Shown: positions 38,024-46,629 of the stretch, piece by piece | How positions within the stretch are numbered: position 1 is the stretch's first letter | Layout: each line of letters opens with the position of its first letter | Origin: UBA4465 sp002292365 | Lineage (GTDB): Bacteria > Bacteroidota > Bacteroidia > Cytophagales > Cyclobacteriaceae | DNA length: 64,000 nucleotides | Direction: 5' to 3' | Assembly (NCBI GenBank): GCA_943788615.1 | Contig: CALSQY010000001.1 | Coordinates: forward strand, 434,001-498,000 | Translations under genes and position numbers: made by a program | Notes under the pieces: generated by a model | Seen by the model: only the letters and a program-made list of their open reading frames with translations | Databases searched by the model: none | What the model was told of the DNA's origin: nothing

Positions 38024-40318
38024 ATGAAACTAAAAAAGTGGACAAAGTATTTCTTTCTTCTAGTGTTTTTGCTAGCATTATTCTCTTGCAATACGCAGAA
38101 TACAATCAAAGAAAATGCCCCAAATATTATACTTATTATGGCAGACGATTGGAGCTACCCTCATGCGGGATTTTATGGAGATAGTTCTGTGAGGACGCCA
38201 ACCATGGATCGGTTAGCCCAGGAAGGTATCGTTTTTGAACAGGCCTTTGTTTCGGCCCCCTCATGCACTCCTTCAAGGGCTGCTGTACTTTCTGGTCAAC
38301 ATTTTTGGAGATTGGGAGAAGGAGCCAATTTATTTGGAAGATTGCCTGCTGAAGTTCCGCTTTACACGGGTATAATGAAGGATGCCGGCTATGCTGTAGG
38401 GTTTACAGATAAAGGTTGGGGCCCTGGTTCACATGATCATTTACCCACAAACCCAGCAGGAGCATATTTCGAATCCTTCAAGGATTTTACTGGACAAGTA
38501 GCCCCCGATCAACCCTTTTGTTTTTGGTTTGGAAGTTATAATCCGCATAGAGGTTATGAGGAAGGTTCCGGAAGACAAGTGGGTGTGGATATTTCCAAAA
38601 TATCGCTACCCAAGGTATATCCAGAAAGTGACGTGGTTCGATCTGATATGGCAGACTACCTAAAGGAGGTACAGGATTTAGACGACGAAGTCACCCAACT
38701 AGTCAACCATTTAACATCTAAAGGACTCCTTGATAATACCATCATCATCATAACCAGTGACAACGGTATGCCTTTCCCCAGAGCAAAGGGTAATTTATAT
38801 GATTTGGGCACACGTGTGCCCTTGATCATATGGTCTGGAAAGAATGTTAAGCAAGCAGTAGCTCGAAACAATCAACTGGTCAGCCTGACCGATTTAGCAC
38901 CTACGTTTTTAGATTGGGCCGGATTGGAAATTCCAAAAGAGATGACAGGTAAGAGTTTGGTTAAATTATTTGAAGACTCTTCTTATAAACTCAGAGAAGC
39001 AGTTTTTTTTGGTCGCGAACGTCATGTTCCTGGACAAGAAAACGGAGACTGGGGAGGTTATCCCATGCGGGCTATTCGAACACAGGAATACCTATTGATC
39101 AAAAATTTTTCTCCTGATAGATGGCCTGCAGGCACGCCTAATTATGAAGAAGCTTCTTTTTTCCCTTCTTACTATTCAGATGTAGATGGAGGGCCTACTA
39201 GAGCATACATGATCCATCATCAGAAAGATGATATGGAGCATCAGCGATTGTTTGAAAAAGCCTTTGGCAAAAGACCAGCCTTCGAGTTGTATGATATCAA
39301 AAAGGACCCCTATCAGTTAGAAAACATTTTCGATAACCCTACATCTTCAGCCATCAAAATACAACTTCAAAACTTACTGAGTGCTGAATTAATTAAAACC
39401 GAAGATCCACGTCAAATCACAAATGGAGAAATTTTTGAACAAAATAATTATGATGGTGGCGCTCCTTTTCCCCCAGATTTTGTCAGACAAGGCAATCGGT
39501 ATGCGACTATAAGAATGGATAGCTTTCCTTCCAAATGGGTAATTCCAAGACCCATTGAGGTATTATTTCCAGTCAATGTTTCTTATAGTGACCGATTTCC
39601 GGTCATTTATATGCTTGACGGGCAGAACATATTTCATCCAAATAATGCAGGGTTTGGTAAGAAGGGATTAGAAAGAGGTTGGGATGTTGATTTTATTTTA
39701 GACAGTTTAAATGAGACAGGCTTTAACCAAAAGGCCATTATTGTAGGCGTTTTTAACACGGGCATAAGGCGTCGAGCTGAATACATGCCTGAAGAGCCTC
39801 GGGAAGAGGTATCAAGAAGGCTGAATTTAATGGGAGACGATTATTTCAGCAATATTCCTCTGCATTCTGATAATTATTTGAGATTTATGGTAGAGGAGTT
39901 AAAGCCTTATATTGATACTCATTTTAAAACATTAGCCGATCGGGAGCATACCTTTATTGCGGGCTCTAGTATGGGAGGCATGATTTCTGCTTACGCCATC
40001 AGTAAATACCCAGAAATATATGGTGGCGCTGCCTGTTTGTCTACGCACTGGCTACCCTTGGAGGGGGTATTTGTTGATTATTTTGAAAAAAACCTTCCAG
40101 ATCCGACAACACATAAGCTGTATTTTGACTTTGGGACAAAAGGCCTTGATGCACGTTATGTGCCTTATCAAAAGGAAGTAGACCAAGCGATGCATCGTAA
40201 GGGGTACAAAAAGGGTATAAATTGGATCACTAAAAAAGTTTCTGGAGCAGATCATAGCGGAGCCGCTTGGCATCGACGGTTTCATGAGCCGTTAATTTTT
40301 TTATTATCAAATAATTAA
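38024..40318 (+). CDS. sulfatase-esterase fusion protein
   Basis: 764 aa lipoprotein (lipobox ALFSC) with two enzymes in one chain. Residues about 28-470 are a type I sulfatase: MADDWSYPHAGFYGD, intact CTPSR with Cys81 (38264), and TSDNGMPFPRAK. Residues about 500-764 are an esterase D/CE1-like alpha/beta hydrolase: PVIYMLDGQNIF, GSSMGG with nucleophile Ser649 (39968), and a histidine in SGADHSGAAW. One protein could remove a sulfate and an acyl group from the same glycan. The ATG at 38024 directly follows the previous stop; longer frames lack a signal peptide. Confidence 0.9.
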   Translation: MKLKKWTKYFFLLVFLLALFSCNTQNTIKENAPNIILIMADDWSYPHAGFYGDSSVRTPTMDRLAQEGIVFEQAFVSAPSCTPSRAAVLSGQHFWRLGEGANLFGRLPAEVPLYTGIMKDAGYAVGFTDKGWGPGSHDHLPTNPAGAYFESFKDFTGQVAPDQPFCFWFGSYNPHRGYEEGSGRQVGVDISKISLPKVYPESDVVRSDMADYLKEVQDLDDEVTQLVNHLTSKGLLDNTIIIITSDNGMPFPRAKGNLYDLGTRVPLIIWSGKNVKQAVARNNQLVSLTDLAPTFLDWAGLEIPKEMTGKSLVKLFEDSSYKLREAVFFGRERHVPGQENGDWGGYPMRAIRTQEYLLIKNFSPDRWPAGTPNYEEASFFPSYYSDVDGGPTRAYMIHHQKDDMEHQRLFEKAFGKRPAFELYDIKKDPYQLENIFDNPTSSAIKIQLQNLLSAELIKTEDPRQITNGEIFEQNNYDGGAPFPPDFVRQGNRYATIRMDSFPSKWVIPRPIEVLFPVNVSYSDRFPVIYMLDGQNIFHPNNAGFGKKGLERGWDVDFILDSLNETGFNQKAIIVGVFNTGIRRRAEYMPEEPREEVSRRLNLMGDDYFSNIPLHSDNYLRFMVEELKPYIDTHFKTLADREHTFIAGSSMGGMISAYAISKYPEIYGGAACLSTHWLPLEGVFVDYFEKNLPDPTTHKLYFDFGTKGLDARYVPYQKEVDQAMHRKGYKKGINWITKKVSGADHSGAAWHRRFHEPLIFLLSNN

Positions 40319-40408
40319 CGGATATACTAAACTATTTATAAAGGGATCTCTCAAATGCATGAGCTGTTGGGGTCCTACATCAAATGGAGCTGAGGTAGAA
40401 AGGTGAAA

Positions 40409-41131
40409 TTATTTTTGGGTGATATAGGGCTTTACAATGCTGACCCAAAGTGCATACCCTTTCTCATTCAAATGTGTGCCATCATAAGTGAGCAAAGGGC
40501 TCATCAATCCATCTTCGGCAGCAAAATGTAGGTAAAGATCAATCAAATGATAGGTCCCATCTGATTGATGCGTTTTCATTGCGTTATTCACCATTTTTAC
40601 ATTCTTATTGATAAAATCTCTTGCCGTTGGTAAGAGTGTTTGAACGTAAATCTGTGTATTGGGTAATTTTTCATGGAGCAAGGTCGTAATTTTAAGTAAA
40701 TTTTCGACCACATAATCTGGTGAGGGGATTTCCTTTTGATAGTGCAGGTTAAATAAGTCATTGATGCCAATCATGACAAAAATGGACTTAGGTTTATATT
40801 TGATTAATTCTCCAAGTCTTAAAAGAACCCCATCAGTAACATCTCCAGAAATACCTCTATTTTTCACATTATCAATGCCTAATTTAGCTCCCCAATCTTT
40901 ACCTCCCTCAGTGATACTATTACCTATAAAAACGATATCTCCCATTGATAAGGGATGCTCCTTAAATTCTTTGATCCTTTCTTTATAATGATTTTCTGTC
41001 CATTTAGTATGGTATACTACAACAGTATTTTCTGGGGGATAAAGCAGCTCTAAGGTGGATTGACTTACCGCATATTCAGTGTCCATTATGAGGGTAAAAA
41101 AAAATAAAAAAGGATAGATCTTTTTATCCAT
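40409..41131 (-). CDS. SGNH/GDSL hydrolase, secreted
   Basis: 240 aa with a signal peptide (MDKKIYPFLFFFTLI). SGNH blocks are complete: block I GNSITEGG (nucleophile Ser), block II NRGISGDVTDG (Gly), block III MIGINDLFN (Asn), and block V DGTHLNEKGY (Asp and His). Such enzymes in PULs are often carbohydrate acetylesterases. The ATG at 41131 is preferred over the TTG at 41158, which would sit about at the predicted transcription start. It is the only minus-strand carbohydrate gene here, divergent from the GH13 gene, with a candidate ECF promoter 33 bp upstream. Confidence 0.87.
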   Translation of the reverse strand: MDKKIYPFLFFFTLIMDTEYAVSQSTLELLYPPENTVVVYHTKWTENHYKERIKEFKEHPLSMGDIVFIGNSITEGGKDWGAKLGIDNVKNRGISGDVTDGVLLRLGELIKYKPKSIFVMIGINDLFNLHYQKEIPSPDYVVENLLKITTLLHEKLPNTQIYVQTLLPTARDFINKNVKMVNNAMKTHQSDGTYHLIDLYLHFAAEDGLMSPLLTYDGTHLNEKGYALWVSIVKPYITQK

Positions 41132-41164
41132 GATTAAGGATATATTGTTTTCTGTCAACTTAAT

Positions 41165-41189
41165 GACGAATTATGGGAAACTTTCCCCC
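41165..41189 (-). promoter_or_regulatory. candidate ECF-type promoter (GGGGG-N16-CGTC) of the GDSL hydrolase
   Basis: On the minus strand GGGGG (41189-41185) is followed after 16 bp by CGTC (41168-41165), in the context AATTGGGGGAAAG. The spacing equals that of the elements at 19287 and 46574. The ATG is 33 bp further on. Confidence 0.6.
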
Positions 41190-41236
41190 AATTGTATCTG
41201 ACCTTTTAGAGTCATATCTAAAAACAGTATCATTTA

Positions 41237-41260
41237 GGGGGAAAACATTTTAGATACGTC
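41237..41260 (+). promoter_or_regulatory. candidate ECF-type promoter (GGGGG-N15-CGTC) of the GH13 unit
   Basis: GGGGG at 41237-41241 and CGTC at 41257-41260, 15 bp apart, in the context TTTAGGGGGAAAA. It is only 6 bp before the annotated GH13 start and 15 bp before the in-frame ATG at 41276, implying an almost leaderless transcript. It stands back to back with the GDSL gene element 48 bp away. Confidence 0.5.
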
Positions 41261-41266
41261 ATGTAA

Positions 41267-43882
41267 ATGAACAATATGAAAAAATATTTTCATTTATCTT
41301 TTTTTCTTCTGACTATTATTTCTTTTAGCTGTGGCTCTGATAAGGGTCCTGGTATTAATAAAGATAATTTACAAAAATATCTTCATGTCCCTTCTCCTTC
41401 TTGGCAAGATCAAATCCTCTATTTTATCGTGACCGATCGATTTATGGATGGAGATTCAACCAATAATGATCAAGGTGCAGGTGAGTATAAAAAAGGAGAT
41501 GGAGCTTATTGGAATGGAGGGGATCTTAAGGGGATTACGCAAAAGATTAATTATATTCAAGAGCTAGGTGTAACAGGAGTTTGGATCACACCACCAGTAG
41601 CCAATCAATGGCGAAATCCACAACATACAGGAACTGGAAATCATGGATATTGGGCGAGTAGATTAGATCAAGTAGATAAACACTTAGGGGATTTAGGGGA
41701 TTATAAGATGCTGTCGGCGACTTTGCACTCCAAAGGAATGTATCTTATTCAAGATGTCGTAGTAAATCATTTTGGAGATTATTATACTTATGATGGGCCC
41801 TATGACCCAAAAGATGTATCAAAAAACTTTAAGCTGCATGACGTTGAACAGCCCATGCAATATCCTTTTAACCATAATGATGCCAGAGAAGAGGAAGACC
41901 GTGAACTGGGTATTTACCATTTTGCACCAAATTTCACTGACCATTCAGATACGATTCAAAAAACACAATTTCAATTTGCAGATTTGGATGACCTCAATAC
42001 GTCCAATCCTTTGGTTCGTGATGCTTTGAGAGAGAATTTTGGCTACTGGATTACAGAGGTGGGGGTTGATGGATTTCGATTTGATACACCTCATATGGTC
42101 GAACATGATTTTTGGCATAGTTTTCTTCATAAAAAAGAGGGGGAGCATCTCGGTATTGATCTTTTGGCAAAGCAGCAGGGCAAGCAACATTTTTTAACTG
42201 CTGGAGAAGTTGCTTTTTTCCCAAAACCTTTTGATCATTCGGGAACGAAAGATGCACGAAAATATTTAGGAACTAAGAACAAACCTGAAATGAATTCGAT
42301 ATTAAATTTTCCATTAAACACAGCTATTAACCGAGTTTTTATTGAGAAAAAACCTACCAATACCCTCTCTTTCAGGATCAAGAGTATCCAAGAAAATTTT
42401 CAACGGTCTGATCAGTTGCTTAATTTCATTGATAATCATGATGCGCCTAGAATCCTCGCTAAATCTGATCGTCAGACCATGAGACAAGCATTGTTGTTCA
42501 TCATGACCATTCCAGGAGTTCCTGTAATATATTATGGAACCGAACAAGAGTTAAGCGGAATGCGTCAAACTATGTTTAAGGGGGGTACGGGATCACCCGA
42601 CCGCGATTATTTTGATACAGAAAGTGACTATTTTAAATTTGTTCAGAGCCTAGTAAAATTAAGAAAGACAAACGAAGTGTTTCGAAGAGGCCAACTTAAA
42701 GTAGTAAGAGACAATTCTTATGGTCCTGGGTTATTCGTATACGAAATGAGATTAGATGATGTTTCTGCATTGATTTTGATTAATACTTCAGAAAAACTTC
42801 AATTGGTTGATGGATTAAGTGTACCCACATTTAATCCAGGAAATTATGTTGCCAAATACAGTATTGGAGCCCAAAATGAAATTTTATCGGTTTCCCATGA
42901 TAGAATTATAGATATGATTTTAGAGGCTAAAAGTGCACAAGTTTATGTGAATACTGACCATTCGCAGACAAAGTTCGATTTGCATGGAACCATAGGGTTA
43001 AATAATGATTTTTCGGAAATTTTGACTACTTCAGCCATTCAATTAAGTGGAAAAGCAATGGGAGTCGAAAACATGGGTTTGGTAATAGATGGAGACTATG
43101 AGCATTTATTACCCATCACAAATAGCAATCAGAATAGCTGGTTCCACGATTTAAGCTTGAGTAATTTGATGAATGGAAAACACAGGATAACTGCGATTGG
43201 CTATGATGATAAGGGATCTTTAATAACCTCATCTAAATATTTTACTTTGGCCTTATCCACTAAACATTTATTCCATTTTGAGGATGAAATCCAAGATGAC
43301 TACGGTCCCAATGGGGAATACACTTATCCTAGTCATAGAAGCTTTAGTCACCAACAAGATATAAAGGCTGTGGACGTCTCCCTTACCGGTAATAATCTAA
43401 CCTTAGAAATTACTATGTCAGAAATCACTCAAATATGGATACCTCCAAATGGATTTGATCATGTGTTATTGAATATTTATATTGATATGCCCGATAAACA
43501 GGGAGTGAAATCTTTACCTTTTCAAAATGCTTTTTTTCCTAATCAGGGTGAGTGGGATTATCGATTTGCTTTGGGTGGCTTTGGAATAGAAGCATTTGAA
43601 GGTCATCCTCTAACTTCGGGTCCTGAAAAATTAGGAAAATCTATCATGACCCCATTTGTAAATGTTCATTATGAGCAAAATAAAATAAGTGTCACGCTTC
43701 CAGCTAAAATGTTGGGGAACCCGACTACATTGAAAAATACTAACCTATACATCAATACCTGGGGCGGAAGCGCCGTCTACCCTAGGACCATAGATAAGAC
43801 GAGAACAACTTGGTCCTATGGGGGAGGGAATTCAAACAGTCCGAAAATAATGGATGATATTAACGTAATCACATTGGAATGA
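41267..43882 (+). CDS. GH13 alpha-amylase family enzyme with glucodextranase-like C-terminal domain
   Basis: 871 aa lipoprotein (lipobox SFSC). The GH13 barrel is complete: DQILYFIVTDRF, DVVVNH, the nucleophile Asp273 in GFRFDTP, the acid Glu314 in AGEV and Asp392 in FIDNHD. Beyond the barrel come a C-domain, a middle beta region, and about 200 residues (QDDYGPNGEYTYPSH ... IWIPPNGFDHVLLNIYID) like the C-terminal binding module of glucodextranase. It should act on alpha-glucosidic linkages. Start: ATG 41267; ATG 41276 (MKKYFHL) is equally possible given the promoter position. The next sulfatase follows directly. Confidence 0.9.
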   Translation: MNNMKKYFHLSFFLLTIISFSCGSDKGPGINKDNLQKYLHVPSPSWQDQILYFIVTDRFMDGDSTNNDQGAGEYKKGDGAYWNGGDLKGITQKINYIQELGVTGVWITPPVANQWRNPQHTGTGNHGYWASRLDQVDKHLGDLGDYKMLSATLHSKGMYLIQDVVVNHFGDYYTYDGPYDPKDVSKNFKLHDVEQPMQYPFNHNDAREEEDRELGIYHFAPNFTDHSDTIQKTQFQFADLDDLNTSNPLVRDALRENFGYWITEVGVDGFRFDTPHMVEHDFWHSFLHKKEGEHLGIDLLAKQQGKQHFLTAGEVAFFPKPFDHSGTKDARKYLGTKNKPEMNSILNFPLNTAINRVFIEKKPTNTLSFRIKSIQENFQRSDQLLNFIDNHDAPRILAKSDRQTMRQALLFIMTIPGVPVIYYGTEQELSGMRQTMFKGGTGSPDRDYFDTESDYFKFVQSLVKLRKTNEVFRRGQLKVVRDNSYGPGLFVYEMRLDDVSALILINTSEKLQLVDGLSVPTFNPGNYVAKYSIGAQNEILSVSHDRIIDMILEAKSAQVYVNTDHSQTKFDLHGTIGLNNDFSEILTTSAIQLSGKAMGVENMGLVIDGDYEHLLPITNSNQNSWFHDLSLSNLMNGKHRITAIGYDDKGSLITSSKYFTLALSTKHLFHFEDEIQDDYGPNGEYTYPSHRSFSHQQDIKAVDVSLTGNNLTLEITMSEITQIWIPPNGFDHVLLNIYIDMPDKQGVKSLPFQNAFFPNQGEWDYRFALGGFGIEAFEGHPLTSGPEKLGKSIMTPFVNVHYEQNKISVTLPAKMLGNPTTLKNTNLYINTWGGSAVYPRTIDKTRTTWSYGGGNSNSPKIMDDINVITLE

Positions 43883-43912
43883 GAACTAAACAATATCACT
43901 GGATAACAACTT

Positions 43913-45286
43913 TTGTCCTTTTTTTGCGTTTGCTTTTTGGCCTGTAAGCCATCCGTAGAAGAGATCACCCCACCTAATTTTATCATCATCTTTGCCGATG
44001 ATCTGGGTTACGGTGATTTGAGTAGTTTTGGACATCCCACCATTCACACACCCAATCTTGATCAAATGGCCCAAGAGGGGATGAAACTTACGCAATTCTA
44101 TGTAGCAGCCTCCATCTGTACTCCTAGTCGGGCAGGTCTGCTTACAGGGAAGTTACCGGCAAAAATTGGGATGGCTGGTGCGCGTCGGGTTTTGTTTCCA
44201 GACTCATACGGAGGTCTTCCAACCACTGAGCCGACCATCTCAAGTATGCTCAATAAAGCTGGGTATGCAACAGCATGTATTGGGAAATGGCATCTAGGAC
44301 ATAAAAAAGAATTTTTACCTACCCAACATGGTTTCGATTATTATTTTGGTATACCTTATTCCAACGATATGTCGCCACCTAACAATAATTGGGATTACGC
44401 CAAAGCTGCCTTTCCTCCATTGCCATTGATGGAAGGCACAGAAATTATTGAGTTGGAACCTGACCAAAGTCAATTGACGACAAGATACACAGACAAAGCG
44501 CTGGCATTCATCGATAAATATAAAAATAAGCCTTTTTTTCTCTATATGCCACAGACCTTTCCTCATGTGCCTTTGTATGTGGACAGTCTTGATGCAGGAA
44601 AAAGCAAAAGGGGTCTTTATGGAGATGTGGTTCAAGTATTAGATAAAAGTGTAGGTGCCATTTTGGACAAATTAAAGAAACTAAATATTCATGAAAATAC
44701 TTTTGTCATCTTCACCAGTGATAACGGTCCTTGGGGTTGGGTAGGAATTAATGGAGGGTCAGCGGGACTGCTAAGAGGGAAAAAAGGCTCGCCTTGGGAA
44801 GGGGGTTTTCGCGTGCCAACCATTGCTTGGATGCCAGGAACTATCGGTGAAAATAAGATTTTTGATGGGGTAGGGAGTACGCTTGACTTACTACCTACAT
44901 TCCTAGGTATGGCAGGTATTGAGTATCAAAAAGAGGAACTGGACGGGATAGATTTATCTGAGAGCTTTACCCAAGGGAAAGCCCTAGATCATCCCATTTA
45001 CTATTACCAGCAACAAGAACTGATGGCCTTGCGGACGGGTGCTTGGAAAATCTTCATAAAAAACCCAAATCCATGGAAAGAGGAATTTACGGATGCTGAT
45101 ATGCCTCTATTGTACAACCTTGACCAAGATCCCTCAGAACAGTTTAATTTGGCTGATAAAAATGATCAAAAGGTTAATGAAATGATGAATATTGTGAATC
45201 TTCATATTGAAAAAACGAAGATTAAGCATTCTTTAATTGACTCAATAGCGCCAGCATATCAAGTCATCCACGATCGGTATCATTAA
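43913..45286 (+). CDS. type I sulfatase with frameshifted start region
   Basis: 457 codons from a TTG. The catalytic motif is intact: CTPSR with its Cys at codon 69 (44117), AGLLTG, GKWHLGH and TSDNGPWGW. The natural start appears to be the ATG at 43879, which overlaps the GH13 stop (ATGA) and encodes MRTKQYHWITTFVLF, a good lipoprotein n-region. That frame is lost in a run of seven T (43919-43925) and ends soon after. Six T would join it exactly to FCVCFLACKPS, which contains the lipobox LAC. From the TTG, the product has no charged n-region and export is doubtful. It is a paralogue of the sulfatase at 32850. Possible causes: phase variation, decay or a read error. Confidence 0.82.
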   Translation: MSFFCVCFLACKPSVEEITPPNFIIIFADDLGYGDLSSFGHPTIHTPNLDQMAQEGMKLTQFYVAASICTPSRAGLLTGKLPAKIGMAGARRVLFPDSYGGLPTTEPTISSMLNKAGYATACIGKWHLGHKKEFLPTQHGFDYYFGIPYSNDMSPPNNNWDYAKAAFPPLPLMEGTEIIELEPDQSQLTTRYTDKALAFIDKYKNKPFFLYMPQTFPHVPLYVDSLDAGKSKRGLYGDVVQVLDKSVGAILDKLKKLNIHENTFVIFTSDNGPWGWVGINGGSAGLLRGKKGSPWEGGFRVPTIAWMPGTIGENKIFDGVGSTLDLLPTFLGMAGIEYQKEELDGIDLSESFTQGKALDHPIYYYQQQELMALRTGAWKIFIKNPNPWKEEFTDADMPLLYNLDQDPSEQFNLADKNDQKVNEMMNIVNLHIEKTKIKHSLIDSIAPAYQVIHDRYH

Positions 45287-45369
45287 CTATTTTTTCATGG
45301 ACCAAAAATAAAAAATCATAGTTGTCTGATAGCCATATATTTAGTGAGTCTATTCCATTTAAAAAGAAG

Positions 45370-46482
45370 CTAATCTGATGTGTTTTTTAAGTAGGCACTT
45401 CTGATCAACAGAAAACCTAATAAAACAAAAGGAATACTCAAGAACTGACCTTGGTTCAAGACAAAATTATTTCCAAAGGTGACATTATTTTCCTTAATGA
45501 CCTCTTGTAAAATTCTTGATCCAAAAATAAATAATAGAAACAGACCCCAAATTAAGCCATGTGGAGTTTGATCCTTTTTTTTACTCCAAACGAGCATAAG
45601 TATTAAAAAGGTTAACAGACACACGGCTGCTTCGTAAAGTTGACTAGGATGCCTAACAATCCCATCCATTTTAAAATAACCTTTATATCCTTGACTTGTT
45701 TTTATAACATTCATTCGACCGTCTTCAGTATGGATTAAGGTGGGAATTTTTTGTTTTTTTAGCAGCAGAGGTTTCACGTTTTTTATAAGAATATTTGTTG
45801 CTTGTTCCAGGCTGGATATGCGTTCATAAAGTTGGATTTCAAGGGTAAGCTTGGGATGATTTGTATTCAAATTGGCATCTTGATCTATTATTGAAATCAT
45901 TTTAACTGCGGGGATACGATTTTTAATTTCCTGAATTTTTGTTCCAACAAAAACAACTCCAAAATTGGATCCTGTTGGGGTACCTATAATTTCACTATTC
46001 ATGAAATTTCCGAATCTAATGAAGATGGATCCCAAAGCGACTACGATGGCCATACGATCTACAATTTGCAACCAACTGTGGCCTTGTCGATGATGTTTAG
46101 TGATTTGCCATTTTTTTCCTTTAAGTTCAATCTTATAAACATAAAAATAGAGGGCAATTAAGATTCCGATAGCACAACCATGAGAAGAAAGACCCCCTTC
46201 CCAAATTTTCAAAATATCGATGGGATTATTCAAATACTTAAAGGGTTCGTAAAAAACGACATGACCGATTCTTGCACCTATCACGGTGCCTACAATCATA
46301 TACAGGAGCAAAAAGTCTAAATTATTTTTAAATCTTTTTTCTGTTTTGTAAATAGATATGATCACAAAACGGCTAACAATGAATCCTAAAGCGAACAAAA
46401 AACTATACCAAAAGATGGTAAAACTGCCAAATCTGAGAAAAATGGGATTGGGATTCCAAATGATGTAGCTAAACAGATTCAA
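45370..46482 (-). CDS. lgt: prolipoprotein diacylglyceryl transferase Lgt, with large insertion
   Basis: Transfers diacylglycerol to the lipobox cysteine of prolipoproteins in the inner membrane. Family motifs: RIGHVVFYE, GLSSHGCAIG, IRFGNFMNSEIIG and RHPSQLYEA, with a C-terminal helix bundle. At 370 aa it is longer than the 270-300 aa typical of the family because of an extramembrane insert of about 90 residues between FVGTKIQEI and MDGIVRHP. No ATG exists in frame upstream before a stop, so the TTG at 46482 is the probable start. It lies between a PUL sulfatase and fecR; its link to the lipoprotein-rich PUL may be coincidental. Confidence 0.9.
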   Translation of the reverse strand: MNLFSYIIWNPNPIFLRFGSFTIFWYSFLFALGFIVSRFVIISIYKTEKRFKNNLDFLLLYMIVGTVIGARIGHVVFYEPFKYLNNPIDILKIWEGGLSSHGCAIGILIALYFYVYKIELKGKKWQITKHHRQGHSWLQIVDRMAIVVALGSIFIRFGNFMNSEIIGTPTGSNFGVVFVGTKIQEIKNRIPAVKMISIIDQDANLNTNHPKLTLEIQLYERISSLEQATNILIKNVKPLLLKKQKIPTLIHTEDGRMNVIKTSQGYKGYFKMDGIVRHPSQLYEAAVCLLTFLILMLVWSKKKDQTPHGLIWGLFLLFIFGSRILQEVIKENNVTFGNNFVLNQGQFLSIPFVLLGFLLIRSAYLKNTSD

Positions 46483-46573
46483 GGGGTCAATTAATTTTTT
46501 TATTATCTTCCATAAAAATCCAAGTTATATATTTTCTAATAGAAGAAAATCTTTTTTTTCATTCTATTATTTT

Positions 46574-46598
46574 GGGGGATTGCTTCAAAAAAAACGTC
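46574..46598 (+). promoter_or_regulatory. candidate ECF-type promoter (GGGGG-N16-CGTC) of the fecR-susCD operon
   Basis: GGGGG at 46574-46578 and CGTC at 46595-46598, 16 bp apart, in the context TTTTGGGGGATTG. It is 31 bp before the fecR ATG. CGTC and the 15-17 bp spacing are typical of ECF promoters. The first 11 bases match the element at 19287. Confidence 0.62.
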
Positions 46599-46629
46599 CC
46601 TAACATGTAAATTAAAATTTTTGTTTTAC

